From Marinifilum breve (GTDB lineage Bacteria; Bacteroidota; Bacteroidia; Bacteroidales; Marinifilaceae): a stretch of DNA of 64,000 nt. Below are positions 36,426 through 45,066 of this stretch, piece after piece. The notes beneath the pieces are model-generated. The model was not told the DNA's origin, made no database searches, and worked only from the letters and a program-made list of their open reading frames with translations. The position numbers and the translations under genes are program-made. How positions within the stretch are numbered: the first letter of the stretch is position 1; the number at the start of each line of letters is the position of its first letter. Where the stretch lies: the NCBI RefSeq assembly GCF_003202155.1, contig NZ_QFLI01000010.1, forward strand, positions 124,001-188,000. Reading direction: 5' to 3'.

Positions 36426-36570
36426 CGATCTTACCAATTGATTTGTCAATTCTACCGCAAGATTTGTCGAATTTGAGCTTGCAGAACCAATTCTACCACT
36501 CAAAACATCAATTCTACCGACTAAAAAGTCAATCCGAAGCATGATTTATCAATCCTACCATCAAATTAGA
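36426..36570. repeat. About seven degenerate 20-21-bp repeats (CAATTCTACC core)
   Basis: Units with a CAATTCTACC-like core start at 36426, 36447, 36468, 36488, 36509, 36530 and 36550, so the period alternates 21 and 20 bp (two helical turns). Best copies are at 36447, 36488 and 36509; the third and sixth are diverged. It follows the 20-bp array by 40 bp. No coding function is convincing. Confidence 0.7.
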
Positions 36571-36584
36571 CTAATTCCCAAGCA

Positions 36585-37808
36585 TTATAGCTCATAAAAA
36601 GCCTCTTTCTTAAACTCTTCCAACTTCTTTTCGAAAAGAACCGAGAAATTACTTAGTTCAGTTTTGTGTTTATCGGCAAAAGCAAATCGGAAAGGAGAGT
36701 GACGTTCACATTGAAGGATAAATTCGGGACTAAAATCTTTAGGGTTGGTAACAACCGATGAACCGAATAACAATCCAAAACTACGTTTAATCAATCCCTG
36801 GAAGGCAATTTCACTTGGATATATACTCTTAATGGTGGCCAATACCTCTTTTCCCAAATGATACGTTTTGCACAGCATTCTATCGAGATATTGCGAATGC
36901 AGATTTTTAGAGAAACAGGTAAAAACTCCTTCATACAAATCATCTCTGGCATCTTGAAGATCGTCTAATATCTGCAAATATGCGCCATATTCGTATAGAA
37001 AATGAAGCTGATCATAGCTCAATTCCCCGGCAATTAAATAACCATCCGCAATAACCGATGCCGCACCTTTAGTCACAGCAATCTCGAAGCATTCAATATC
37101 GCTTAAAACCGTTTTTCTCGTTAGTGCTATACTTTTGGTTTGGGCATGATGAATATCCAATAAACTTTCATACACTTTTGGATAATTGATTCGAGAATAA
37201 TCATCCTCTATCATTCCAACCAATTGATAGATTTTTTCTTCAGCTTCACTTTTTGCAATAACTTCTTCGCCTTTTAATCGCATCTCAAAACGTTCCGAAA
37301 ATTCAATCTTATCTTGATGAGAGATTCTTCGCGAATCAATGAAATTATCGGTATACGGATAAAGAAGGCTATAAGCCAGGGTAGATGAAGTGGTTTGAAC
37401 AGGATATCCAAACAAGGATTGAAGACCAAAAACAATCCACTGGTTTCTTAATGCCTGAAAAAGTTCCTCGTTACCCAAGTTCGAATCAAACTGAAGGGCT
37501 TTTCGGATAAAATCCTTGGTGGCATGAATCATATCATCAGAAAAAATCAATTGCAATTGATCATTGGAGTATGACAACTCCTCTTTAAAGAAGGATTTAC
37601 ACTTTTTAAAAAGCAATTCATTTTCGAGATTTTCTTTTTCGCTGTTCGATTTTACAAAGCTGAGAAATCGTTCGCATTTTAACTCCCAGATGTATTTCTC
37701 AATAAAAGAGAACTTTGGCTTATTGACAGGAAATTCTTCCGAGCAATTTAGCCATTTGTTGATGAATTGATTTAGAAATTTGTTGTATGCTTTTGTGTGG
37801 TCAATCAT
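36585..37808 (-). CDS. Class 1 isoprenoid-biosynthesis-fold protein (terpene synthase-like)
   Basis: A 407-residue all-helical protein with two Asp-rich segments placed as in trans-prenyltransferase/terpene synthase folds: YTDNFIDSRR near 153-162 and LQILDDLQDARDDL near 278-291. Both could bind Mg-diphosphate. The overall sequence is not close to FPP/GGPP synthases that I recognise. It matches the general layout of Bacteroidota proteins named class 1 isoprenoid biosynthesis enzyme. The product is unknown and no carotenoid, MEP or cyclase genes are adjacent. The long N-terminal helical part (~1-100) has no assigned role. Confidence 0.55.
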   Translation of the reverse strand: MIDHTKAYNKFLNQFINKWLNCSEEFPVNKPKFSFIEKYIWELKCERFLSFVKSNSEKENLENELLFKKCKSFFKEELSYSNDQLQLIFSDDMIHATKDFIRKALQFDSNLGNEELFQALRNQWIVFGLQSLFGYPVQTTSSTLAYSLLYPYTDNFIDSRRISHQDKIEFSERFEMRLKGEEVIAKSEAEEKIYQLVGMIEDDYSRINYPKVYESLLDIHHAQTKSIALTRKTVLSDIECFEIAVTKGAASVIADGYLIAGELSYDQLHFLYEYGAYLQILDDLQDARDDLYEGVFTCFSKNLHSQYLDRMLCKTYHLGKEVLATIKSIYPSEIAFQGLIKRSFGLLFGSSVVTNPKDFSPEFILQCERHSPFRFAFADKHKTELSNFSVLFEKKLEEFKKEAFYEL

Positions 37809-38069
37809 TTGGTAATTTGTTCATTTACTGATACAAATTCAGAAAAATATCCGAAGCATGAAATTTAAATCGTTCAAAGCCAATAATTACCTGCTGAATG
37901 CTTTTTTTACACAGCTATGGCAGGATATCAGTCCCTAATTCATTGATTCTGAAAAATGAAATCTTTACTTTAGCAGTCTGATGATCGTGAAACGTCTGAA
38001 TAATCTTGAAATGTATAATAATTAATAGTAACAGTTCTCAACTAACTGTTTACTGATAATTGTAAAAAT

Positions 38070-39014
38070 ATGAAATTCACAATACTTGAACCAATAGGAA
38101 TGACCGCCTGTAAATATGGTCAACTTAAAAAAGAATTTGAAGAGTTGGGACACGAGTTGGTGTTCTTTGGAGATCGAAATGAGGACGAGCAAGAACTCAT
38201 CAAACGAGCAGAAGGAGCCGATGCGATTGTAGTCAGCAATATTCCAATCACTAAAAATTTTATTAATGCCTGTCCAAATCTTTCCATGATTTCGGTGGCA
38301 TTTACAGGTGTAGACCACATTGATATGCAAGCTTGCAACGAGCGAAACATTTTAGTTTCCAATGCGGCCGGGTTTTCTAATGAATCGGTTGCCGAACTTG
38401 CCATTGGCATGATTTTGTCGGTATACCGCAAGATAGTTGGTGGAGATGCAATGACTCGTTTTGGAGGTGATCGTGGAGGATTTTTAGGAACTGAGCTAAA
38501 TGGAAAAACATTAGGTATTATCGGAGCTGGCGAAATAGGCCTTAGAGTGGCCGAAATAGCCAAGGTTTTTAATTGTAATGTTCTTGCCTATAGTCGAAGC
38601 GAAAAGAGCGTAGAAGGCGTTAAATTCGTCGATAAAGAAACTTTATTGAAGGAGTCGGACATTGTTTCATTGCACGTGCCATTAACATCGGAAACAAAAG
38701 GCTTAATGGGAAAGGATGAATTCAAACTAATGAAACCTGAAGCAATTCTAATTAATACAGCTCGCGGACCTGTTGTAGATAGTGATGCATTGTGCTGGGC
38801 CCTTGATGAACACGAAATTGCAGGTGCAGCTGTTGATGTTTACGAAAAAGAGCCACCATTGGACAAAGAACACATCTTGTTTACTGCACCAAACCTGATT
38901 ATGCTTCCGCATATTGCTTATGCTACTAACGAATCGTTCGAAAAACGAATCGATATTGTAATGGAAAACATTAAGCTTTGGCTTCAGGGTAAACCAAGAA
39001 ATATAATGAACTAA
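38070..39014 (+). CDS. NAD-dependent D-2-hydroxyacid dehydrogenase family protein
   Basis: The 314-residue protein has the split catalytic domain and inserted Rossmann domain of the family. NAD binding is at LGIIGAGEIGLRVAEIA near 148-164. Catalytic residues are visible as Arg in INTARGPVVD (~231), Glu in VDVYEKEPP (~262) and His in MLPHIAYAT (~281). It could act on glycerate, phosphoglycerate, lactate or another 2-hydroxy acid. There is no ACT domain, so it is not a full SerA. It is monocistronic, with a shared bidirectional hairpin downstream. Confidence 0.9.
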   Translation: MKFTILEPIGMTACKYGQLKKEFEELGHELVFFGDRNEDEQELIKRAEGADAIVVSNIPITKNFINACPNLSMISVAFTGVDHIDMQACNERNILVSNAAGFSNESVAELAIGMILSVYRKIVGGDAMTRFGGDRGGFLGTELNGKTLGIIGAGEIGLRVAEIAKVFNCNVLAYSRSEKSVEGVKFVDKETLLKESDIVSLHVPLTSETKGLMGKDEFKLMKPEAILINTARGPVVDSDALCWALDEHEIAGAAVDVYEKEPPLDKEHILFTAPNLIMLPHIAYATNESFEKRIDIVMENIKLWLQGKPRNIMN

Positions 39015-39024
39015 TTAAGTATAA

Positions 39025-39071
39025 AGTATAAAGGAGGAAGTAAGATGTAGTAATACTTTCTCCTTTATACT
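39025..39071. terminator. Bidirectional terminator between convergent genes
   Basis: An 18-bp near-perfect inverted repeat (AGTATAAAGGAGGAAGTA against TACTTTCTCCTTTATACT) between the dehydrogenase stop and the convergent secreted-protein stop. T/A-rich flanks fit both strands. Confidence 0.7.
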
Positions 39072-39080
39072 CAGAACTTT

Positions 39081-39776
39081 TTACTTTACAATCTTCACCA
39101 ACTGTGTAATTCCGGTTAACTTTCCTTTTTTGTTGTAGGATTCACTTCGAATGGTACCAATATCTTTCGAAATCCACATTACATTGCGGATGGTAACATT
39201 TACAAAGCCAGTCTTACTTTGAACCTCCTCAGAAAGTTTGTAACACTTAAAATTACCTGCCGGTGTATCTATATTTTCTAAAGCTTCAACTTTTCGATTC
39301 ACGATATTGGTGGTCATATTCATGTTCATTACTCCACCTTCAATCGAAATGGTAATTGAACCATCTTTTAGTGATTGTCCAGGCTTTAAATTTGGGGGAT
39401 ACATCAAATCATCCGTGGTAATTTTAACCTCCATATTCTGGAAAGCCTCCATTTGTTTTTGGTTTAGGTACTGATCCATATCAATGTAAAATTCATTGCC
39501 TTTACAGCGGAATGTAATGGTGTCCGACAGAATAACTTTGTCTTTTGAACTTTTATCCATCGTGGTTTGCAACATGGAGTAAATGGTTTCACCACCTTTA
39601 TTTTTAATCGATAGTAGCTTTTGGGTATACGAGCCTAGTACTTTTCCTTTCTGATTAGTCATTTCATAATGCAACTCGGTTCCTACGGTGTTGGGAATGT
39701 AAATGTTGCATTCCTGGCTAAGTACAAGGTTAGAGTTCAAGAATAGAATAAGAATCAGATAAAATATCTTTTTCAT
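39081..39776 (-). CDS. Secreted DUF3108/TapB-like beta protein
   Basis: A signal peptide (MKKIFYLILILFLNSNLVLSQ) begins at 39776, which I prefer over the 22-codon longer frame. The mature ~210 residues are beta-rich, with FPxxxG-type features of TapB/DUF3108 proteins: VGTELHYEMTNQKGK at the start, a late TPAGNFKCYKLSEEV, then WISKDIGTIRSESYNKKGK. Those blocks recur in Bacteroidota periplasmic proteins with a lipocalin-like fold. The function is unknown. It is a lone gene. Confidence 0.7.
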   Translation of the reverse strand: MKKIFYLILILFLNSNLVLSQECNIYIPNTVGTELHYEMTNQKGKVLGSYTQKLLSIKNKGGETIYSMLQTTMDKSSKDKVILSDTITFRCKGNEFYIDMDQYLNQKQMEAFQNMEVKITTDDLMYPPNLKPGQSLKDGSITISIEGGVMNMNMTTNIVNRKVEALENIDTPAGNFKCYKLSEEVQSKTGFVNVTIRNVMWISKDIGTIRSESYNKKGKLTGITQLVKIVK

Positions 39777-40075
39777 GATAATTAATTGTGGCAAAAAGCC
39801 GGGTTTAAAGTGAAATGGTACAAGTCGCCAAGTGGCAACCATAAGAGTTTGTGGGAACTTTTAAATGATTATCTAATTTATCAAATAATGATGTGTGAGA
39901 AAAATAAATTTTATGAAGATTTTTGAAATTTAAGAGTGATGGGTCTTTTTTTTAATAAAGCAGTAGCGATTTAGAAAATCTTTGATACTTTTAAGTTTAA
40001 ATCAAGTATTAATATGAAACGAACATGAATTTTAGCATTCTAAATTGCAAACAAGAATGTTTAAATTCATCGAGA

Positions 40076-40093
40076 TCCCGAAAGCTTTCGGGA
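40076..40093. repeat. TCCCGAAAGCTTTCGGGA palindrome
   Basis: A perfect 18-bp palindrome in the ~350-bp gap before the globin gene. It is related in its TCCCG/CGGGA arms to the copies at 6584 and 53000. I see nothing else in this gap. Confidence 0.6.
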
Positions 40094-40123
40094 CCATATG
40101 GCCAAAAATAAAAGTTTAATCAG

Positions 40124-40555
40124 ATGAAACTGGAAATAAAAGAATATCAATTTGGTGAACGCCCTCAAGTTACCAGACCAAATAGAGAAATATTAACGAT
40201 TCTGGGTGAAGAAGGAATTAGAAAGTTAGTAGATGATCATTACAGTCTTTTGCGAGAAAGTGAAATAGGAGCTATGTTTCCTCCCGATGATAAAGAGTTT
40301 GAAGCAGCCAAGTTACGCTCATCTGATTTTTTTATTCAAATTTTAGGAGGACCACAATATTTCAATCAGAATAGGGGTGAGCCAATGTTGGTGCGTCGTC
40401 ACAAACCATTTAAAATTACGGCCGAAGGAAGAAAAATCTGGCTTGAATGTTATCAGAAATTGTTACCAGAGCTTGGTCTTTCAGATGAGCTTTTAATGTC
40501 TTATTGGAACTATCTGAATGTATTTTCAACCTGGATGATAAATAACGAAGAATAA
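40124..40555 (+). CDS. Truncated hemoglobin-like globin
   Basis: The 143-residue protein has a 2-on-2 globin pattern: Pro-Asn-Arg at the start, a helix with VDDHYSLLRESEIGAMFPP, an FFIQILGGPQYF segment, and the family hallmark RRHKPFKI with the proximal His (~90), followed by RKIWLECYQ. This fits trHb groups II/III. It would bind haem and O2 or NO, with possible roles in NO detoxification or O2 supply. An unusual ~15-residue N-terminal extension precedes the first helix. Monocistronic. Confidence 0.85.
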   Translation: MKLEIKEYQFGERPQVTRPNREILTILGEEGIRKLVDDHYSLLRESEIGAMFPPDDKEFEAAKLRSSDFFIQILGGPQYFNQNRGEPMLVRRHKPFKITAEGRKIWLECYQKLLPELGLSDELLMSYWNYLNVFSTWMINNEE

Positions 40556-40587
40556 AAAAAGAGATCTGTTACACAGATCTCTTTTTT
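40555..40587. terminator. Bidirectional intrinsic terminator
   Basis: AAAAAAGAGATCTGT / ACAGATCTCTTTTTT hairpin between the globin and the convergent TM2 gene, with T-runs on both strands. Confidence 0.92.
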
Positions 40588-40598
40588 AGTTTTACTAT

Positions 40599-40823
40599 CT
40601 AGTTTTTAATATAGCGTCCTTCTTTATCTTTAAAGCTTCCAACTGCAATGATGATTAAATCAATTAGAGTCCAGATTCCTAATCCACCTAATGTTAATAA
40701 CATTAATACTCCAGTTCCAATTTTACCTGCATAAAAACGGTGAACTCCTAGATTTCCTAGGAATAGACACAATAGTATCATCGCAACAAAATTCTTGTCG
40801 CTTCTTTCTACAACAACTTCCAT
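40599..40823 (-). CDS. TM2-domain membrane protein
   Basis: A 74-residue protein with the TM2 pattern: FVAMILLCLFLGNLGVHRFY then GKIGTGVLMLLTLGGLGIWTLID. The two TM helices are joined by a short turn with the conserved G-x-H-R-F-Y and D residues. The function of the domain in bacteria is unknown. Confidence 0.9.
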   Translation of the reverse strand: MEVVVERSDKNFVAMILLCLFLGNLGVHRFYAGKIGTGVLMLLTLGGLGIWTLIDLIIIAVGSFKDKEGRYIKN

Positions 40824-40891
40824 AGTTAAATTTTAATTTGTTAAACGGATGTGTAAAATAGTAAAAATTATCACTACTCATGTTAAGACTA

Positions 40892-40928
40892 CATAAAAAA
40901 AGCTGATGATTAATGAATCACCAGCTTT
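40892..40928 (-). terminator. Intrinsic terminator of the ftsX-queA operon
   Basis: Minus strand hairpin AAAGCTGGTGAT / ATCATCAGCTTT followed by a run of T, 23 bp past the queA stop. Confidence 0.9.
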
Positions 40929-40950
40929 GCAAAGTATTTTATAGATTGTC

Positions 40951-42000
40951 TTAGATGATCAACATTGCATCACCATAAGTTCCAAATCTGTATTTTTCTT
41001 TAATTGCCTCTTCGTAAGCAGCCATTACATTGTCGTAACCTCCAAATGCACAAACCATCATCATTAAAGTAGAAAGTGGCAAGTGGAAATTGGTAATCAT
41101 TCTGTTTGGCACATGGAATTCATATGGAGGGAAAATAAACTTATTGGTCCATCCTTCATATGGTTTCAAAGTTCCCATAGTTGATACCGAACTTTCAAGA
41201 GTTCTCATTACTGTTGTACCAACTGCACAAACATTTTTCTTCTTCTTCTTAGCCGAGTTTACTTTCTCTACAGCTTCATCTTCAATAAAGATTTGTTCAG
41301 AATCCATTTTGTGTTTGGTCAAATCCTCTACGTCAACAGTACGGAAATTACCCAAACCAACATGTAGAGTTACCTCTGCAAAATCGATACCTTTAATTTC
41401 CAAACGCTTCATTAGCTCACGGCTAAAATGCATACCAGCTGTTGGAGCTGCAACTGCACCTTCATGTTTTGCAAAAATAGTTTGGTAACGTTCTGCATCT
41501 TCTGGTTCTACTGAACGATCGATGAATTTTGGAAGTGGAGTTTCTCCTAATCCGAAAAGTGTTTTCTTGAATTCATCATATGGTCCATCGTACAAGAAAC
41601 GAAGTGTTCTACCTCTTGATGTAGTATTGTCAATTACTTCAGCAACCAACAAATCGTCATCTCCAAAGTACAATTTATTACCAATTCTGATTTTACGAGC
41701 CGGATCAACCAAAACATCCCATAGTCTTTGTTCGCGATTTAATTCGCGTAATAAGAATACTTCAATTTCTGCACCTGTCTTCTCTTTGTTACCATACAAA
41801 CGAGCAGGAAATACTTTGGTATTGTTGAACACCATTACATCTTCATCGTCGAAATATTCGATCAAATCTTTAAAGATTTTGTGCTCAATTTCACCTGTAT
41901 CTTTGTGAAGTACCATTAAACGAGATTCATCTCTGTTATAGGCTGGATGTAAAGCAATAAGTTCTGTAGGTAATTTATACTTAAACTTAGATAACTTCAT
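40951..42000 (-). CDS. queA: S-adenosylmethionine:tRNA ribosyltransferase-isomerase
   Basis: QueA, 349 residues. Diagnostic segments are the start [19 protein letters not shown], the [15 protein letters not shown] block, APTAGMHFS near 186-194 and ANFHLP-type [17 protein letters not shown] near the end. It transfers the ribosyl part of SAM to 7-aminomethyl-7-deazaguanine in tRNA, making epoxyqueuosine. It is the last gene of the conserved ftsX-DUF3098-uppP-truB-queA operon, 81 bp after truB. Confidence 0.97.
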   Translation of the reverse strand: MKLSKFKYKLPTELIALHPAYNRDESRLMVLHKDTGEIEHKIFKDLIEYFDDEDVMVFNNTKVFPARLYGNKEKTGAEIEVFLLRELNREQRLWDVLVDPARKIRIGNKLYFGDDDLLVAEVIDNTTSRGRTLRFLYDGPYDEFKKTLFGLGETPLPKFIDRSVEPEDAERYQTIFAKHEGAVAAPTAGMHFSRELMKRLEIKGIDFAEVTLHVGLGNFRTVDVEDLTKHKMDSEQIFIEDEAVEKVNSAKKKKKNVCAVGTTVMRTLESSVSTMGTLKPYEGWTNKFIFPPYEFHVPNRMITNFHLPLSTLMMMVCAFGGYDNVMAAYEEAIKEKYRFGTYGDAMLII

Positions 42001-42081
42001 AAGGCTGAATGACTTTTAAAATATATTTTTTGTTATTGGAAAACGCGAAGCATTCCCTTTTACGAAAAAGTTGCAAGATAG

Positions 42082-42786
42082 TTATAAATTTTCTAAGAAT
42101 TTTATAAAATCTTCAATTTCAATTGCATCGTCGATTTTGAAATCGCCGATCTGAGTACGTTGCAGAGCTGTTAAGTGAGCACCGCTATTTAAAGCCTGAC
42201 CAATGTCACGTGCTAAAGCTCTGATATAGGTTCCTTTGCTACAAACCACTCTAATCTTAAGAACATTTTCTGCAAATTCGAGAACTTCGATTTCATCGAT
42301 CACCAAAGTTTTCTTCTTAATTTCAACTTCCTGACCTTTTCGAGCATATTCATAGGCACGTTTACCGTTTACCTTAACTGCCGAATAATCTGGTGGTCGT
42401 TGCTCTATGCTTCCAATAAAACCTTTTAATGTTTCATCAATTAGTTCACGAGTAATGTGTTCTGTTGGATATTCCTGATCGATTTCTGTCTCCAAATCGA
42501 AGGAAGGAGTGGTTGCTCCCAATTGCAAAGTGGCAGTGTATTCTTTCACCTGCGATTGATAAGTATCAATTTTTTTGGTGTATTTTCCAACGCATACAAT
42601 CATCAATCCGGTAGCCAAAGGATCCAATGTCCCTGCATGACCAACCTTAATTTTTTTCACACGAAGCTTGTGTTTGACTTTGAACTTTACCTTGTTCACC
42701 AAATCAAACGAAGTCCATTTGTATGGCTTATTCAGCAGAATAAAAGCCCCTTGTTGAAAGTCATTATCGGTTTCGAATCGAATCAT
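42082..42786 (-). CDS. truB: tRNA pseudouridine(55) synthase
   Basis: TruB, 234 residues from the start at 42786 (MIRFETDNDF); the longer frame would overlap the end of uppP. The catalytic Asp is in GHAGTLDPLATG near residue 50, followed by the family blocks QRPPDYSAVKVNGKRAYEYAR and CSKGTYIRALARDIG. It isomerises U55 in the T loop of tRNAs. The C-terminal PUA domain of E. coli TruB is absent, as is usual for the short bacterial form. Confidence 0.95.
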   Translation of the reverse strand: MIRFETDNDFQQGAFILLNKPYKWTSFDLVNKVKFKVKHKLRVKKIKVGHAGTLDPLATGLMIVCVGKYTKKIDTYQSQVKEYTATLQLGATTPSFDLETEIDQEYPTEHITRELIDETLKGFIGSIEQRPPDYSAVKVNGKRAYEYARKGQEVEIKKKTLVIDEIEVLEFAENVLKIRVVCSKGTYIRALARDIGQALNSGAHLTALQRTQIGDFKIDDAIEIEDFIKFLENL

Positions 42787-42811
42787 TAGAAGTGATTTGC
42801 CATTTTTACAA

Positions 42812-43600
42812 TTAGGCTGCAAAAATAGCAATTACTCCGATAATCAGGCAATAAATGGCAAAATAGATTAGTTTTCCTTTCTTAACCAGCTTAATCATCC
42901 AGCTGCAAGCCAGTAATCCAGAGATAAAAGCTGCAAAGAAACCAACAATTAAAGGTGTAACTTCAATGTTGCCATGTGAGGTAAATTCACCACTAGCCAA
43001 ACAAAGAATATTTTCTCCAATAATCGGAACCAAAACCATTAGGAAAGAGAATTTTGCAATATCTGCTTTTCTGTTGCCAAGCAGTAATCCGGTTGCAATG
43101 GTTGCTCCAGAACGCGAAATACCAGGAAGAATGGCAAATGTTTGTGCCAATCCAATGATTAAGGCATCCTTAAAGGATATTTCTTTGTCTTTTTGCTTTG
43201 CATAGTAGGTAAAACCCAGTAAAGTTGCTGTTACCAACAACATACAACCTACCAAAAGCAAAATGCCATTGTTATCGAAAAGTGCTGATACTTCATCTTT
43301 AAAGAAAACCCCAACAATTCCGATTGGAATCATAGATATGGCAATTTTAAAAAGATATTGGGTAGATTCGTTCCATTGGAAATGAAAAATATCCTTAAAC
43401 AGTGAAAGAATATCTTTTCTGAAAACAATGATGGTACTAAGTACTGTTGCTCCATGAACAATTACAGTAAAAGCAAGATTATTTTCAGCATCAACACCTA
43501 GAAGAGCTTTTCCCAACTCTAAGTGCCCACTGCTACTAACAGGCAAAAATTCAGTAAGTCCCTGGAGTAATCCAAGGATTAAGGCTTCAATCCAATTCAT
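42812..43600 (-). CDS. uppP: Undecaprenyl-diphosphatase
   Basis: BacA/UppP family, 262 residues, about eight TM helices. The two active-site regions are visible: [17 protein letters not shown] at 15-31 (with Glu and Ser/His) and [13 protein letters not shown] near 158-170 (catalytic Ser-Arg). It recycles undecaprenyl pyrophosphate for peptidoglycan and surface polymers. It precedes truB by 25 bp. Confidence 0.96.
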   Translation of the reverse strand: MNWIEALILGLLQGLTEFLPVSSSGHLELGKALLGVDAENNLAFTVIVHGATVLSTIIVFRKDILSLFKDIFHFQWNESTQYLFKIAISMIPIGIVGVFFKDEVSALFDNNGILLLVGCMLLVTATLLGFTYYAKQKDKEISFKDALIIGLAQTFAILPGISRSGATIATGLLLGNRKADIAKFSFLMVLVPIIGENILCLASGEFTSHGNIEVTPLIVGFFAAFISGLLACSWMIKLVKKGKLIYFAIYCLIIGVIAIFAA

Positions 43601-43655
43601 AAAATTAAGTAGTATGTTTTTCCGATATTAAATTCGGAATCAGATAGGTATTACG

Positions 43656-43901
43656 CTATTTGTCTTCTTTTGGTTTCTTCATAATGGCATAAATTTCGAA
43701 AGCAAATCCGAACAATACCACCAAAGGAGCAAGCGTAATTCTTCTGAAACTGAAAATGCTTTCATCAAATACATTAGGATCATCAGACCCTCCACCCATC
43801 ATAAGCAAAAATCCAATAATGATAATTACAAAACCAATCAGAAGAAGTTTGTAGTTCTCTTTGCCAAGAGCGAAACCAGGTTTGTTATCTTGTTTGTTCA
43901 T
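43656..43901 (-). CDS. DUF3098-family small membrane protein
   Basis: An 81-residue protein with two TM helices (LLLIGFVIIIIGFLLMMGGG; RRITLAPLVVLFGFAFEIYAI) and the conserved G-G/S-DDP-NVFDE loop between them. This is the DUF3098 pattern. In Bacteroidota it is nearly always found between ftsX and uppP, which suggests a role in division or wall synthesis. No biochemical function is known. Confidence 0.9.
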   Translation of the reverse strand: MNKQDNKPGFALGKENYKLLLIGFVIIIIGFLLMMGGGSDDPNVFDESIFSFRRITLAPLVVLFGFAFEIYAIMKKPKEDK

Positions 43902-44002
43902 GTTTTCAAAATTTATCCGTGTTCGGAAATCAACGCCAAATTTACAATAAAATTTACTGAATCAGCATTTAAAATGTCTTAAGTTTTGTTAACTCCTAAT
44001 CT

Positions 44003-44875
44003 TTAGTACAATGATCTTGATTCTAATCGTAAATATTTATTTACTGCAAACAAAGTTGAAATCCAGGTGATGAATAAACCTGTTAGAATAATCAGTAAAA
44101 ATAATACTCCTACTAGCTCGATATTGTTAAAAGTTATTACTTGTCTTAGTTCTTTTTGCGATAAATAAATAACACCAGAAAGCATTGCGTTTGCAATTAA
44201 TGCGCCTAAAAATCCATGAAGAAGTCCTTTGCCTATAAATGGTTTACGAATAAACCCTCGTGTGGCGCCAACCAATTGCATGGTGTTTATAATTAAACGC
44301 TGAGAATAGATTGATAATCGTATGGTGTTGTTGATCAGTGTAAACGAAATAATAAATAAAATGGCACTAAAGCCCAGAAGGATTAAACTAATTCGTTTTA
44401 CATTATCGTTTACCAAATGAACCAATGATTTTTGATAGTAAACCTCTTGCACTTGCGAGTACCTGGTAAAATCTTTTTCGATAACAGCAATGCTATCAGG
44501 ATTGGCATACTCAGCATATAGTTTTACATCGATTGTAGCTTGTAGTGGATTGTAACCCAAAAAAGAAATAAAATCTTCACCAAGTTCTTCCTGTAGCTCT
44601 TTTGCTGCAGTTTCTTTGTCGACAAATTCGGTTGCTTTGACATATTCTGTGGCATCCAGATTTTTTTGTAGACGTCTTATCTCAACTTCCTTTACGTTGT
44701 CTTTTAGGATAATAGAGACACCAATATTCTCTTTCACATAGTTAGAAAGCTGATTCGCATTTAAAATTAGCAAACCCGTTAGTCCTAACATGAAAAGAAC
44801 CAGAGAAATACTGATAACAGAAGTGATATAAGAGGAGCGCAAGCGGCGCTTTGAGCCTTTTTCTTTTTGTGCCAT
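44003..44875 (-). CDS. ftsX: Cell division permease-like protein FtsX
   Basis: A 290-residue FtsX with four TM helices (one near 22-42, three in 165-285) and a periplasmic ECD between TM1 and TM2 (VSIILKDNVKEVEIRRLQ, FLGYNPLQATIDVKLY). The typical NTIRLSIYSQRLIINTMQLVG segment follows TM2. With FtsE it couples to wall hydrolase activation at the septum. ftsE is not in the window. It heads the conserved five-gene operon. Confidence 0.94.
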   Translation of the reverse strand: MAQKEKGSKRRLRSSYITSVISISLVLFMLGLTGLLILNANQLSNYVKENIGVSIILKDNVKEVEIRRLQKNLDATEYVKATEFVDKETAAKELQEELGEDFISFLGYNPLQATIDVKLYAEYANPDSIAVIEKDFTRYSQVQEVYYQKSLVHLVNDNVKRISLILLGFSAILFIISFTLINNTIRLSIYSQRLIINTMQLVGATRGFIRKPFIGKGLLHGFLGALIANAMLSGVIYLSQKELRQVITFNNIELVGVLFLLIILTGLFITWISTLFAVNKYLRLESRSLY

Positions 44876-45066
44876 ATGTTAGCTTGTTTTAAACCGATTA
44901 GGATCAATCATTAATTGGTCACTTGCGAAAATACAATTTTTAAACAAAAGGAGAAAGTTTCCGCAAGTCTAGTCAAGACACATTCACAATTTCATGCATT
45001 TACACATTCGCTAAACCTTTTTTGTTAAATTTGTAATTGTATCACTACCAAACAAACAATTGTACA

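Noticed and set aside
36356-36544. Small plus-strand ORF with heptad-like peptide repeats
   Set aside because: The 7-residue pattern is a by-product of the 21-bp DNA repeat (21 bp = 7 codons); there is no start context or homology that I recognise.
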